From assembly GCF_014161445.1 (NCBI RefSeq), contig NZ_JABBXA010000029.1, positions 24,856-88,855 on the forward strand: a stretch of DNA of 64,000 bases, given 5' to 3'. A model generated the notes under the pieces. It was not told the DNA's origin and did not search any database. It saw only the letters and a program-made list of their open reading frames with translations. The stretch is from Microbispora sp. H13382 (GTDB taxonomy: Bacteria > Actinomycetota > Actinomycetes > Streptosporangiales > Streptosporangiaceae). Below, one piece after another: positions 47,165 through 55,326 of this stretch. A program made the position numbers and the translations under genes. Position 1 is the first letter of the stretch. The number at the start of each line of letters is the position of its first letter.

Positions 47165-48288
47165 AGCGCGTCAAAAGCCTCTCGTGCCAGTTCCCGTAAT
47201 GGTTTTCCGGTGACCTGGGCCAGCCTGGCCAGGTCGTCGTGCTCGGGTTTGACCCCCCACGGCCCGTGCTTCATCCGCACGTCCTGGCCGTACAGCCGCA
47301 CGGTCTCGAAGTGCCGGGGCAGCGCCACCTTCTCGACCACGCTGCGCCGCAACCCCAGGCTGCCCGTCTCGGCCAGGACGAGTTCCTGCAGACGGCCGGC
47401 CAGTTCGACGGGCGCGAGCACGTGCAGGACGTGCGCGGGCCGGCCTTTCTTCATGACCGCCGGAGTGATCCACGCGTCCGCCGCGCCCGCGGCCAGGGCG
47501 CGCTCGATGACGTGCCCGAGAATCTCACCGGTCACGTCGTCGAGGTTCGTCGACAGGACGACCTGGTGGTCCGGGCCGGCGGTGGGCCGCCCGAGCATCG
47601 CCACCGTCACGTTCGGCCGGTCGGGCAGCTCGCGGGTGCCCGCGCCGTAGCCCGTGGCGTGCAGTTCCATCTCTGGGACCGTGCCGTACACCGCGCCGTG
47701 CACCGTGCCCGCGGCGTGGAGCAGGGCCGCCCCGGTCGGCGTGACCGCCTCCCCCGCCGCTCCGGCTCGCACCCGCGCTCCCTTCAGCAGGGCGAGCGTG
47801 GCGGGAGCGGGCACGGGCAGCACGCCGTGACGGGTCCGCACGGTGCCGCTGCCCAGCGGCAGCGGTGCGCAGTGGACGCGCGTCACGCCGAGGTCGCGCA
47901 GGGCCGCCGCGCAGCCGACGATGTCGATCAATGTGTCGTGCCCGCCGAGCTCGTGCAGGTGGACGTCGGCGGGCGGAACGCCGTGCAGCGCGCCCTCGGC
48001 CTCGGCGATCGCGGTCAGCGCCGCGTCGGCGACGGGCAGGCCGGCCCGGGCCGCCATCGCGATCAGCTCCGCGGCGGGGCGCTCACTTGCGTCGTCCTCG
48101 ACGTCGATCAGGACGCGGGTGGCGGTCAGCGCTCCGGTCCGCACGCGCTCGGCGTCCAGCCGCCACCCGGTCAGGCCGGTCAGGGCGACGGCCCGGCGTA
48201 CGGCGTCGAGGGAGGCGCCCGCGTCCAGGAGTGCCCCGAGCAGCATGTCGCCGGCCAGGCCGGTGAACGGATTCAGGAAGAGGATCAC
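47161..48288 (-). CDS. larC: LarC, nickel insertion into the pincer cofactor
   Basis: 375 aa. LFLNPFTGLAGDMLLGALLDAGASLDAV (the CFSGISGDM-type start), HGVPPADVHLHELGGHDTLIDIVG near residue 110, TRHGVLPVPAPATLALLKG, EAVTPTGAALL, and the C-terminal STNLDDVTGEILGHVIERALAAGAADAWITPAVMKKGRP. It inserts Ni into pyridinium-3,5-bisthiocarboxylic acid mononucleotide to finish the NPN cofactor of LarA. Unlike Lactobacillus larC1/larC2, it is one continuous frame without a frameshift. Start GTG 48288 overlaps larB's stop. Confidence 0.92.
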   Translation of the reverse strand: MILFLNPFTGLAGDMLLGALLDAGASLDAVRRAVALTGLTGWRLDAERVRTGALTATRVLIDVEDDASERPAAELIAMAARAGLPVADAALTAIAEAEGALHGVPPADVHLHELGGHDTLIDIVGCAAALRDLGVTRVHCAPLPLGSGTVRTRHGVLPVPAPATLALLKGARVRAGAAGEAVTPTGAALLHAAGTVHGAVYGTVPEMELHATGYGAGTRELPDRPNVTVAMLGRPTAGPDHQVVLSTNLDDVTGEILGHVIERALAAGAADAWITPAVMKKGRPAHVLHVLAPVELAGRLQELVLAETGSLGLRRSVVEKVALPRHFETVRLYGQDVRMKHGPWGVKPEHDDLARLAQVTGKPLRELAREAFDAL

Positions 48289-48950
48289 CTCGGCCCCCTC
48301 GTGAGGCGGAAGGCCGCGAGCGCGGCGCCGAATCCGGAGTCGATGTTGACCACGGTGATCCCCGCCGCGCACGAGGTGAGCATGGCGAGCAGGGCCGTCA
48401 CGCCCTCCAGCGCGGCGCCGTAACCGGTGCTGGTGGGCACGGCGATCACCGGCGTCTCGACCAGGCCGCCGATCACGCTCGCCAGCGCCCCTTCCATACC
48501 GGCGATGACGATGACGCTGTCGGCCGCGCGCAGGTCCTCGACGGCGGCGAGCACGCGATGCAGCCCGGCCACTCCCACATCCCTGATCAGGGTGGTGCGC
48601 AGGCCGAGGGCGGATGCGACTGCCGCGGCCTCGGCGGCCACCGGGCCGTCCGCGGTCCCGGCCGTGACCACGGCGACCGTGTGCTCGATCGCCCGGGGCT
48701 CGCGCCAGACCAGCAGCCGGGCGTCCCGGTCGTACCGGCCGCCGGGGACACGCCCGAGCACGGCCTCAGCGGCGTCGGGGTCGACCCGGGTCACCAGGAC
48801 GGGCCCGGTGTTGCGGCCGAGCAGCGTGGTGACGATTCCGGTGATCTCGGTCACCTGTTTGCCCGGACCATAGACGATCTCGGGCAGTCCCTGGCGCGCC
48901 TCGCGGTCGAGGTCGACGCGCGCGTAACCGAGGTCGAGGGCGTCGCTCAC
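48285..48950 (-). CDS. larB: LarB, NPN cofactor carboxylase/hydrolase
   Basis: 221 aa with an AIR-carboxylase-like (PurE-like) C-terminal domain: ARQGLPEIVYGPGKQVTEI near residue 18, VAVVTAGTADGPVAAEAA near 90, VIVIAGMEGALASVIGGLVETPVIAVPTSTGYGA near 146. LarB carboxylates NaAD and cleaves it to the dinicotinate mononucleotide, the first step of NPN cofactor synthesis. Operon position larA-fucU-larB-larC. Confidence 0.92.
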   Translation of the reverse strand: MSDALDLGYARVDLDREARQGLPEIVYGPGKQVTEITGIVTTLLGRNTGPVLVTRVDPDAAEAVLGRVPGGRYDRDARLLVWREPRAIEHTVAVVTAGTADGPVAAEAAAVASALGLRTTLIRDVGVAGLHRVLAAVEDLRAADSVIVIAGMEGALASVIGGLVETPVIAVPTSTGYGAALEGVTALLAMLTSCAAGITVVNIDSGFGAALAAFRLTRGPR

Positions 48951-48996
48951 GGCCTCCTCCCGCTCGACGGCGCGCGGTCGCGTTCGCTCCGCCTGT

Positions 48997-49419
48997 TCAT
49001 GACGGGACGATGTATCCGACGGTCAGCAGGAGGTTCGCGTAGAGCCGGTCGTCGCCGGTCGCCACCGCGAAGGCGACGTCGGGGCCCTTCGCGGCCTCGT
49101 AGAACTCGAGGCGTCCCATGGGTTCGATGGGCCGCTGCGGGCCGAGCAGCTCCCGGTAGCGGGTGAGCACCTCGGGCTCGCCGCCTTCGTCGGGACGCAT
49201 CGAGTGGACCGACTCCAGCGGCACGGCGTCCACGAGCACCTCCAGGACGTCGTCCACGCGGACCAGCCCGGGACGCAGGTTGAGGTGGATCACCGGGGCG
49301 CCGGCCCGCACATTGGTGGCGTGGGCGTAGTTGGCGTCGGCGAGCAGAACGCGCGATCCGTGGCCGGTGGCCGCGAGCGCGGCCAGCAGCGGCGGGTGGA
49401 TCAGGGGGTAGCGGAGCAC
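48997..49419 (-). CDS. fucU: RbsD/FucU family mutarotase, probable L-fucose mutarotase
   Basis: 140 aa: PLIHPPLLAALAATGHGSRVLLADANYA at the N-terminus (catalytic His and the GHGxxVxxxDAN motif), EPMGRLEFYEAAKGPDVAFAVATGDDRLYANLLLTVG-like C-terminus with the YANxxLxxG motif. Speeds alpha/beta anomer exchange of L-fucose so that the dehydrogenase gets its preferred anomer. GTG start, one nucleotide after the larA stop. Confidence 0.88.
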   Translation of the reverse strand: MLRYPLIHPPLLAALAATGHGSRVLLADANYAHATNVRAGAPVIHLNLRPGLVRVDDVLEVLVDAVPLESVHSMRPDEGGEPEVLTRYRELLGPQRPIEPMGRLEFYEAAKGPDVAFAVATGDDRLYANLLLTVGYIVPS

Positions 49420-49420
49420 G

Positions 49421-50677
49421 TCATTCTCCCCCGAGGTACGGAATGGTCATGGGCCCCTCGGGCAGGACGCAGACCCGGCCGGGCAGTGCGCGCACGGTGG
49501 CGGCGATGTCGCCGGTCTGTTCCAGGTGGGCGGCAGCGAGGTCGGCGTCGCTCAGGTGCGAGGTGTGCATGACCACGCGGGCGTGCCGCTGGATGCGGGC
49601 CTGGATCTGGACCTGCCACTGGTCGGGCACCGTCTCGGTGCGGCGGGAGATCTCCTCGAACAGCGCGTCCGGGGAGGCCGCGGAGGTGAGCACGTCCCGG
49701 TAGGAGCCGTGGTCGGGGAACCCGTCCCGGCACTCGGCGGCGCAGACGATCGTGCCGCCGGGCCGCACGACCTGGGCGGCGGCGCTCATGCCCTTCACCG
49801 ACTGGTAGAGGTTCTGGTCCAGCGGGAATCCGGCGTTGGTGGTCACCACCACGTCGAAGGGCTCGGCGACCGGCCGCATCGCGGCGGCGCGGGCGGCGGC
49901 CGTGGCGGCGGCGTGCATCGGCGGCAGGTCGCCGCCGAACGCCCGGACGATCTTCTGCTCCCGGTTGAGCACGACGTCGAGGGCGAAGGTGACCCCGGTC
50001 GCCTCCGCGATGGCGCGGACGTCGTCGTGCACCGGGTTGCCCTCGATGACGCCCCAGGTGGCACGGGGATCGCCGATGCGGGCCGCGTCGTGCAGAGTGA
50101 GCACGGTCTCCAGGGCGGCGAGGCCGGGTGCGACCAGTTTGGGGCCGCCGGAGAACCCGGCGAAGAAGTGCGGCTCGACGAAGCCCGTCGTGATCCGCAC
50201 GTCGGCGTCCGTCCACTCCCGGTTCAGCCAAACCGGGACGTCCTTGCCGTGACGGCCCATCCACCTCAGGGACGACGCGTCGCGCGCGTCGTGGTTGACG
50301 ATCCGCACGGCGTCGACGACCTGGTCACCGAACATCGCGCGCAGTTCCGCGTCGGTGTTGCCGCGGTGGGTTCCGGTGGCCACCAGGATCACCACGTCGC
50401 CGGTGTCGACGATCCCGTCCAGCTCCGCCAGGATCGCCGGGATCATCAGGTGGCGCGGCTGGGGTCTCGTGCCGTCGCAGGCGGAGATCGCCACCGTCTG
50501 GCCGGGGCGCACCCGCTCGCGCAGCGGCGGGCCCGCGACCGGTTCACGCAGGGCCCGCAGCACCTCGGCGGCCTCGTCCGCCACGGCGGGCCGGGCGACC
50601 GGCGCGATCACCGTGGTCCTGTCGTCCGGCAGGTCCACCACGAGACCGTCCGTGCCGTAGGCGAGCTCAACGCGCAT
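49421..50677 (-). CDS. larA: LarA family nickel-pincer racemase/epimerase
   Basis: 418 aa. All the Lactobacillus LarA catalytic positions are kept with a constant offset of -4: cofactor lysine Lys180 (FSGGPKLVAPG), His104 (TGTHRGN), His170 (VEPHFF), His196 (TLHDAAR), plus Asp68 and Arg71 (CDGTRP). So it should carry the Ni-pincer cofactor and race a 2-hydroxy acid by hydride transfer. It lies inside the L-fucose operon, whose last step gives L-lactate, so lactate racemisation is the simplest reading; other LarA homologues use different hydroxy acids, and a sugar-acid substrate such as fuconate remains possible. Start overlaps the aldo/keto reductase stop by 11 nt. Confidence 0.92.
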   Translation of the reverse strand: MRVELAYGTDGLVVDLPDDRTTVIAPVARPAVADEAAEVLRALREPVAGPPLRERVRPGQTVAISACDGTRPQPRHLMIPAILAELDGIVDTGDVVILVATGTHRGNTDAELRAMFGDQVVDAVRIVNHDARDASSLRWMGRHGKDVPVWLNREWTDADVRITTGFVEPHFFAGFSGGPKLVAPGLAALETVLTLHDAARIGDPRATWGVIEGNPVHDDVRAIAEATGVTFALDVVLNREQKIVRAFGGDLPPMHAAATAAARAAAMRPVAEPFDVVVTTNAGFPLDQNLYQSVKGMSAAAQVVRPGGTIVCAAECRDGFPDHGSYRDVLTSAASPDALFEEISRRTETVPDQWQVQIQARIQRHARVVMHTSHLSDADLAAAHLEQTGDIAATVRALPGRVCVLPEGPMTIPYLGGE

Positions 50678-51581
50678 GGTCCAGCTCCTCCCACAGTTCC
50701 CCGGGCACGGGGGTGGCGGCCAGGTCGAGGTCCTCCCGCACCTCCTCCGCGCTGCGCGCGCCGAACAGGACCGTGGTGACGGCCGGATGCCGGTGCGGGA
50801 ACAGCAGGGCCGCCGCCGGCAGCGGCACGCCGTACGACGCGCAGATCCGCTCCAGCTCGCGCGCCCGCTGCAGCACGGCCGGCGGGGCGGCGTCGTAGTC
50901 GTAGGTGGCGCCCCCGGCGAGGACGCCGCTGTTGAACACCCCGCCGGCGACGACGGCGACGCCGCGCCGTTCGCATTCGGGCAGCAGTTCCCCGGCGGCG
51001 GAGCGGTCGAGCAGCGTGTAGCGTCCCGCGACCAGCACGGCGTCCAGGTCGGTCTCGCGGACGAACCTGGTCAGCATCTCGGCCTGGTTCATCCCGGCGC
51101 CGATCGCGCCGATCACTCCCTGGTCGCGCAGCTCGGCCAGCGCGGGGTACGCCTCGCCCGCGGCCTGCTCCCAGTGGTCGTCCGGGTCGTGGATGAACAC
51201 CAGGTCGAACCGGTCAAGCCCGGTGCGCTTCAGGCTGTCGTCCAGCGAGCGCAGCACCCCGTCGCGGCTGTAGTCCCGCACCCGCACGTACTGCGTGCGG
51301 CCGGGAAACCCGTCCTCCTCGCCCTGCCCGGGCACCAGGACGCGGCCGATCTTCGTGGAGACGACCGCCTCCCCCGCGGCCTGACCGGGCAGGCCGCGCA
51401 GGAAGCGTCCGAGACGCTCCTCCGCCAGGCCGGTCCCGTAGTGCGGCGCGGTGTCGAAGTAGCGGATCCCCGCCTCCCACGCGGCGGCCAGCGCCTGCTC
51501 GGCCTGCTTTTCGCTCACCGGCGCGAACAGCCCGCCCAACGGCGCGGTGCCCAGCCCGTACGGCCCGAGGGAGAGCTTCAC
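50667..51581 (-). CDS. Aldo/keto reductase, probable L-fucose dehydrogenase
   Basis: 304 aa AKR of the D-threo-aldose 1-dehydrogenase type: GLGTAPLGGLFAPV, GIRYFDTAPHYGTGLAEERLG (Asp and Tyr), VVSTKIGR (Lys), DLVFIHDPDD (His), and GVFNSGVLA. In this context it oxidises L-fucose to L-fuconolactone with NAD(P). GTG 51581 overlaps the SDR stop by 4 nt. Confidence 0.87.
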   Translation of the reverse strand: MKLSLGPYGLGTAPLGGLFAPVSEKQAEQALAAAWEAGIRYFDTAPHYGTGLAEERLGRFLRGLPGQAAGEAVVSTKIGRVLVPGQGEEDGFPGRTQYVRVRDYSRDGVLRSLDDSLKRTGLDRFDLVFIHDPDDHWEQAAGEAYPALAELRDQGVIGAIGAGMNQAEMLTRFVRETDLDAVLVAGRYTLLDRSAAGELLPECERRGVAVVAGGVFNSGVLAGGATYDYDAAPPAVLQRARELERICASYGVPLPAAALLFPHRHPAVTTVLFGARSAEEVREDLDLAATPVPGELWEELDHAR

Positions 51582-52315
51582 GAGGTCACCGGCCTCAGCC
51601 GCAGGCCGGACATCCCGCCGTCCACGGCCAGCTCGACCCCGGCCGTCGAGGCCGCGCGCGGGCTGGCCAGGTACGCGACGGCGTGGGCGACCTCCTGCGC
51701 CGTGACCAGGCGGCCGTGCGGCTGCCGGGCGGACAACGCCGCGCGCTCGGCCTGCGGATCGGGAGCGGCGTCCAGCAGCCGGCCGACCCAGGGGGTGTCG
51801 ACGGTGCCGGGGTTGACGCAGTTGACCCGGATCCCCTCGCGAAGGTGGTCGGCCGCCATCGCGCGGGTGAGCGCGAGCACCGCCCCCTTGGACGCCGAAT
51901 ACAGCGCCCGCTGCGGCAGCCCCGCGGTGGCGGCGATCGAGCAGGTGTTGACGATCGCCGCGTGCGGGGACATGCGCAGGTGCGGCAGCGCCGCCCGGGT
52001 CACCCGGGCGATCCCCACCACGTTCAGGTCGAACACCCGCAGCCATTCGGCGTCGTCGTTGTCGGCCACCGTGCCCTGCGCGCCGATGCCCGCGTTGTTC
52101 ACCAGCACGTCGATCCGGCCGTAGCGCTCCGCCACCGCCGCCACCGCCGCGCGTACGGAGGCGTCGTCGGTGACGTCGCAGACGAACTCGGTGTCCTTGA
52201 GGTCCAGAACGGCGACCCGGGCGCCCCGCGCGGCCAGTTCCTCGGCGACGGCCCTGCCGATGCCCGAGGCCCCGCCGGTGACGATCGCCACCAGGCCCTC
52301 GAACTCCTCACTCAT
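51578..52315 (-). CDS. SDR, probable 2-keto-3-deoxy-L-fuconate dehydrogenase
   Basis: 245 aa classical SDR: VTGGASGIGRAVAEELAARG, VCDVTDDASVRAAV with the VLDLKD acidic residue suggesting NAD, NNAGIGA, Ser in NTCSIAA and YSASK. In the known Xanthomonas/Burkholderia L-fucose route an SDR oxidises 2-keto-3-deoxy-L-fuconate to the 2,4-diketo acid, and this gene sits next to the FAH-family hydrolase that uses that product. ATG overlaps the hydrolase stop by 4 nt. Confidence 0.87.
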   Translation of the reverse strand: MSEEFEGLVAIVTGGASGIGRAVAEELAARGARVAVLDLKDTEFVCDVTDDASVRAAVAAVAERYGRIDVLVNNAGIGAQGTVADNDDAEWLRVFDLNVVGIARVTRAALPHLRMSPHAAIVNTCSIAATAGLPQRALYSASKGAVLALTRAMAADHLREGIRVNCVNPGTVDTPWVGRLLDAAPDPQAERAALSARQPHGRLVTAQEVAHAVAYLASPRAASTAGVELAVDGGMSGLRLRPVTS

Positions 52316-53160
52316 GCCTGGCCCACCTGCTGGCGCTGGCGGCCGAGGCCGTCGATCTCCAGCTCCACCACGTCACCCTCCCGCAGGTACGCCTGCGGGC
52401 CACGGCCGAGTGCCACACCCGCCGGCGTGCCGGTGTTCACCACGTCGCCCGGCTCCAGCACCATGAACTGGCTGAGGTACCAGATCACGTGATGCACGCC
52501 GAAGATCTGGTTCTTCGTGTTCCCGTTCTGGCGCAGCTCGCCGTTGACCCACAGCCGCAAACCCAGCGCCTGCGGGTCGCCGGCCTCGTCCGCCGTCACC
52601 AGCCACGGGCCGAGCGGGTTGAACGTTTCACACGACTTGCCCTTGTCCCACTGACCGCCGCGCTCGTTCTGGAACTCCCGCTCCGACACGTCGTTGGCGA
52701 TCGCATACCCGGCGATCACCTCGGCCGCGTCGTCCGGGGAGTCCAGGTAACGGGCCGTACGGCCGAGGATCACCGCCAGCTCGACCTCGTAGTCGGTCTT
52801 CACGCTGCGCCGCGGCACCAGCACCTCGTCGTCGGGACCGACGAGCGTGTTGGACGCCTTCATGAACACCACCGGCTCGGCGGGGATCGCCGCCCCGGTC
52901 TCCTCCGCGTGGTCGGAGTAGTTCAGGCCGATGCACACGATCTTCCCCGGCCTGGCGATCGGCGCGCCCACCCGCTCGTACGGCCCGGCCTCGGGCAGGG
53001 CGCCCTCCGCCAGGGCGGTCCGCACGCGCTCGACGCCCCCTCCCGAGAGGAACGCGCCGTCGATGTCGGCCGTCAGCGACGACAGGTCGAGCACCCGCCC
53101 GTCCGGTCCCATCGCACAAGGCCGCTCCTCACCCGCCGGACCCACTCGCAACAGCTTCAC
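52312..53160 (-). CDS. Fumarylacetoacetate hydrolase family, probable 2,4-diketo-3-deoxy-L-fuconate hydrolase
   Basis: 282 aa FAH fold: KIVCIGLNYSDHAEETGAAIPAEPVVFMKASNTLVG near residue 73, metal-binding DYEVELAVILGR, GYAIANDVSEREFQ, KSCETFNPLGPWLV, TGTPAGVALGRGPQAYLREGDVVELEIDGLG. Cleaves the 2,4-diketo acid to pyruvate and L-lactate. First gene of the eight-gene minus-strand fucose/lar operon; the promoter is shared back to back with the fuconate dehydratase. Confidence 0.9.
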   Translation of the reverse strand: MKLLRVGPAGEERPCAMGPDGRVLDLSSLTADIDGAFLSGGGVERVRTALAEGALPEAGPYERVGAPIARPGKIVCIGLNYSDHAEETGAAIPAEPVVFMKASNTLVGPDDEVLVPRRSVKTDYEVELAVILGRTARYLDSPDDAAEVIAGYAIANDVSEREFQNERGGQWDKGKSCETFNPLGPWLVTADEAGDPQALGLRLWVNGELRQNGNTKNQIFGVHHVIWYLSQFMVLEPGDVVNTGTPAGVALGRGPQAYLREGDVVELEIDGLGRQRQQVGQA

Positions 53161-53263
53161 GATCTGTCTTCTCCCGCTGGTGTCACAGGTGCGTATGTTG
53201 TGCCGAGCCTGTCAGATTCATCGGGTTGAAGTAAAGCCTCTTATGGGGCATTTGCCGATTCTC

Positions 53264-53292
53264 TTGACCATCGCTCCCGGTGACCCTACTGT
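53264..53292 (+). promoter_or_regulatory. Promoter of the fuconate dehydratase operon
   Basis: TTGACC (53264-53269), 17-nt spacer, TACTGT (53287-53292), 37 bp upstream of the dehydratase ATG. Hexamer fit and spacing suit the housekeeping sigma factor. Confidence 0.5.
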
Positions 53293-53328
53293 TCGATCCA
53301 TATTCATCCGACCAATTGGAGTCCGCCC

Positions 53329-54618
53329 ATGCCGGTGATCACTTCCGTGGACGTGATCGACATCAGGTTCCCCACCTCCGCGACACTCGACGGCTCGGAC
53401 GCGATGAACCCGGACGGCGACTACTCGGCGGCATACGTGGTGCTGGAGACCGACGGCGACCTGGCCGGGCACGGCCTGACGTTCACCATCGGGCGCGGCA
53501 ACGACCTTTGCGTGGCGGCGGCCCGGCAGATCGGGGCCCGGCTGGCCGGGCGTGACGTGGACGAGCTGGCAGGCGACCTTGGCGGCCTTTACCGGGAGAT
53601 CATGTCCGACAGCCAGATGCGCTGGCTCGGCCCGGAGAAGGGCGTGGTGCACCTCGCCGCCGCGGCCGTGCTGAACGCCGCCTGGGACCTTGCCGCACGC
53701 CGGGCCGGCGTACCCCTGTGGCGCCTCATTGCCGACATGTCGCCCGAGGAGCTGGTGGCCGCCTGCGACTTCCGCTACCTGTCCGACGTGCTGACTCCCG
53801 CCGAGGCCGTCGAGATGCTGGCCAGGCTCGCGCCGACGCGCGGGGAACGGATCGCCGAACTCGCCGCGCGCGGCTACCCCGCCTACAACACCACCCCGGG
53901 CTGGCTCGGCTACGACGACGGCAAACTGCGCCAGCTTCTCCGTGAGGCCGTCGCCGACGGCTGGACGCACGTCAAGCTCAAGGTCGGCGCGAACGTCGAG
54001 GACGACGTCCGCCGCCTGTCGATCGCCCGTGAGGAGCTCGGCGAGCGCACGCTGATGATCGACGCCAACCAGGTGTGGGACGTGCCCCAGGCCATCGAGT
54101 GGGTCAACCGGCTCGCGCCCTACGAGCCGCTGTGGATCGAGGAGCCGACCAGCCCCGACGACGTCCTCGGCCACGCGGCCATCCGCAAGGCCGTCGCCCC
54201 CGTCGGCGTCGCCACCGGCGAACACTGCCACAACCGGGTCATGTTCAAGCAACTCCTGCAGGCCGGCGCGATCGACTTCTGCCAGATCGACTCCTGCCGG
54301 CTGGCGTCGGTCAACGAGATCGTCCCCGTGTTGCTGATGGCGGCCAAGTTCGGCGTGCCGGTCTGCCCGCACGCGGGCGGCGTGGGCCTGTGCGAGCTGG
54401 TCCAGCACATGTCCGTCGTCGACTACGTCTGCGTGAGCGGCAGCCTGGAGGGCCGGGTCCTCGAGTACGTCGACCACCTGCACGAGCACTTCACCGATCC
54501 CGTCCGCATCGAGCACGGCCACTACCGGCTGCCCGAGGCCCCCGGCTACAGCGGCCGCATGCATCCCGAGTCGATCGCCGGCTACCGCTACCCTGATGGC
54601 CACCATTGGGGAGGCTGA
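53329..54618 (+). CDS. L-fuconate dehydratase (enolase superfamily)
   Basis: 429 aa. Mandelate-racemase-group barrel with every catalytic position of Xanthomonas FucD: Lys216-x-Lys218 (HVKLKVGA), metal ligands Asp245, Glu272, Glu298, and the Asp321/His348 dyad (CPHAGG). N-terminal cap starts VDVIDIRFPTSATLDGSDAMNPDGDYSAAYV, diagnostic of the FucD family. Dehydrates L-fuconate to 2-keto-3-deoxy-L-fuconate. First gene of a three-gene plus-strand operon with a GntR regulator and larE. Confidence 0.94.
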   Translation: MPVITSVDVIDIRFPTSATLDGSDAMNPDGDYSAAYVVLETDGDLAGHGLTFTIGRGNDLCVAAARQIGARLAGRDVDELAGDLGGLYREIMSDSQMRWLGPEKGVVHLAAAAVLNAAWDLAARRAGVPLWRLIADMSPEELVAACDFRYLSDVLTPAEAVEMLARLAPTRGERIAELAARGYPAYNTTPGWLGYDDGKLRQLLREAVADGWTHVKLKVGANVEDDVRRLSIAREELGERTLMIDANQVWDVPQAIEWVNRLAPYEPLWIEEPTSPDDVLGHAAIRKAVAPVGVATGEHCHNRVMFKQLLQAGAIDFCQIDSCRLASVNEIVPVLLMAAKFGVPVCPHAGGVGLCELVQHMSVVDYVCVSGSLEGRVLEYVDHLHEHFTDPVRIEHGHYRLPEAPGYSGRMHPESIAGYRYPDGHHWGG

Positions 54619-55326
54619 GTGGGCGCCATCGAGACGGCGATCGACACGGTCAAGCAGATGATCATCGACGGGAAGCTGCGCCCCGGGCAGAAGCTTCCCG
54701 CCGAGAAGGACCTCGCCGAACAACTCGGCGTCGCCCGCAACACCCTGCGCGAGGCCGTACGCGCGCTGATCGCCATGCGGGTCCTGCAGACGCGCCAGGG
54801 CGACGGCACCTACGTCACCAGCCTGTCTCCGGACCTTCTGCTCGACGGGATGAGCTTCGTCGCCGACATCCATCTGGACGCCGGGGCCGGGCAGTTCCTG
54901 CACGTCCGCAGGATCCTCGAGGCGGAGGCCACGGCCCTCGCCGCCACGCGCATCCCCGACGCCGACCTCGCCCGCCTGGGTGAGTTGCTCGACGACGCCG
55001 AGAGGGTCGCCGCGGAAACCGTGATCGACCACGAGAAACTCGTCGCCCTCGACCAGGACTTCCACGCCCTCATCACCTCCCACTGCGGCAACGCCGTGCT
55101 CGCCGCCGTGATCCACAACATGTCCGGCCGGACCGTACGCGCCCGCGTCTGGCGCGGCATGAGCGACCCCGAGGCGGTCCAGCGCACCCTGCGGGAGCAC
55201 CGCGCCGTACATCGGGCCCTGCTGGCACGGGACGCCGAGCGGGCCCGGCTCCACGCCGCCCTGCACGTCCTCGGGGTCGAGGAGAGCGTCACCGGTTCAC
55301 GTACGTATGGAGGCGCCGATGAGTGA
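54619..55326 (+). CDS. FadR-type GntR regulator (FCD domain)
   Basis: 235 aa. GntR winged helix (RPGQKLPAEKDLAEQLGVARNTLREAVRALIAMRVLQTRQGDGTYV) and an FCD ligand domain with metal-binding acidic/His residues (DQDFHALITSHCGNAVLAAVI, LREHRAVHRALLARDAERARLHAALHVLGVEES). GTG start follows the dehydratase stop with no gap. Very similar in plan to the GntR at 60.3 kb. Likely senses fucose, fuconate or a keto-acid and controls the divergent operons. Confidence 0.9.
   Translation: MGAIETAIDTVKQMIIDGKLRPGQKLPAEKDLAEQLGVARNTLREAVRALIAMRVLQTRQGDGTYVTSLSPDLLLDGMSFVADIHLDAGAGQFLHVRRILEAEATALAATRIPDADLARLGELLDDAERVAAETVIDHEKLVALDQDFHALITSHCGNAVLAAVIHNMSGRTVRARVWRGMSDPEAVQRTLREHRAVHRALLARDAERARLHAALHVLGVEESVTGSRTYGGADE

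Noticed and set aside
47161..48288. A programmed frameshift in larC as in Lactobacillus larC1/larC2
   Set aside because: N- and C-terminal LarC motifs are in one uninterrupted frame.
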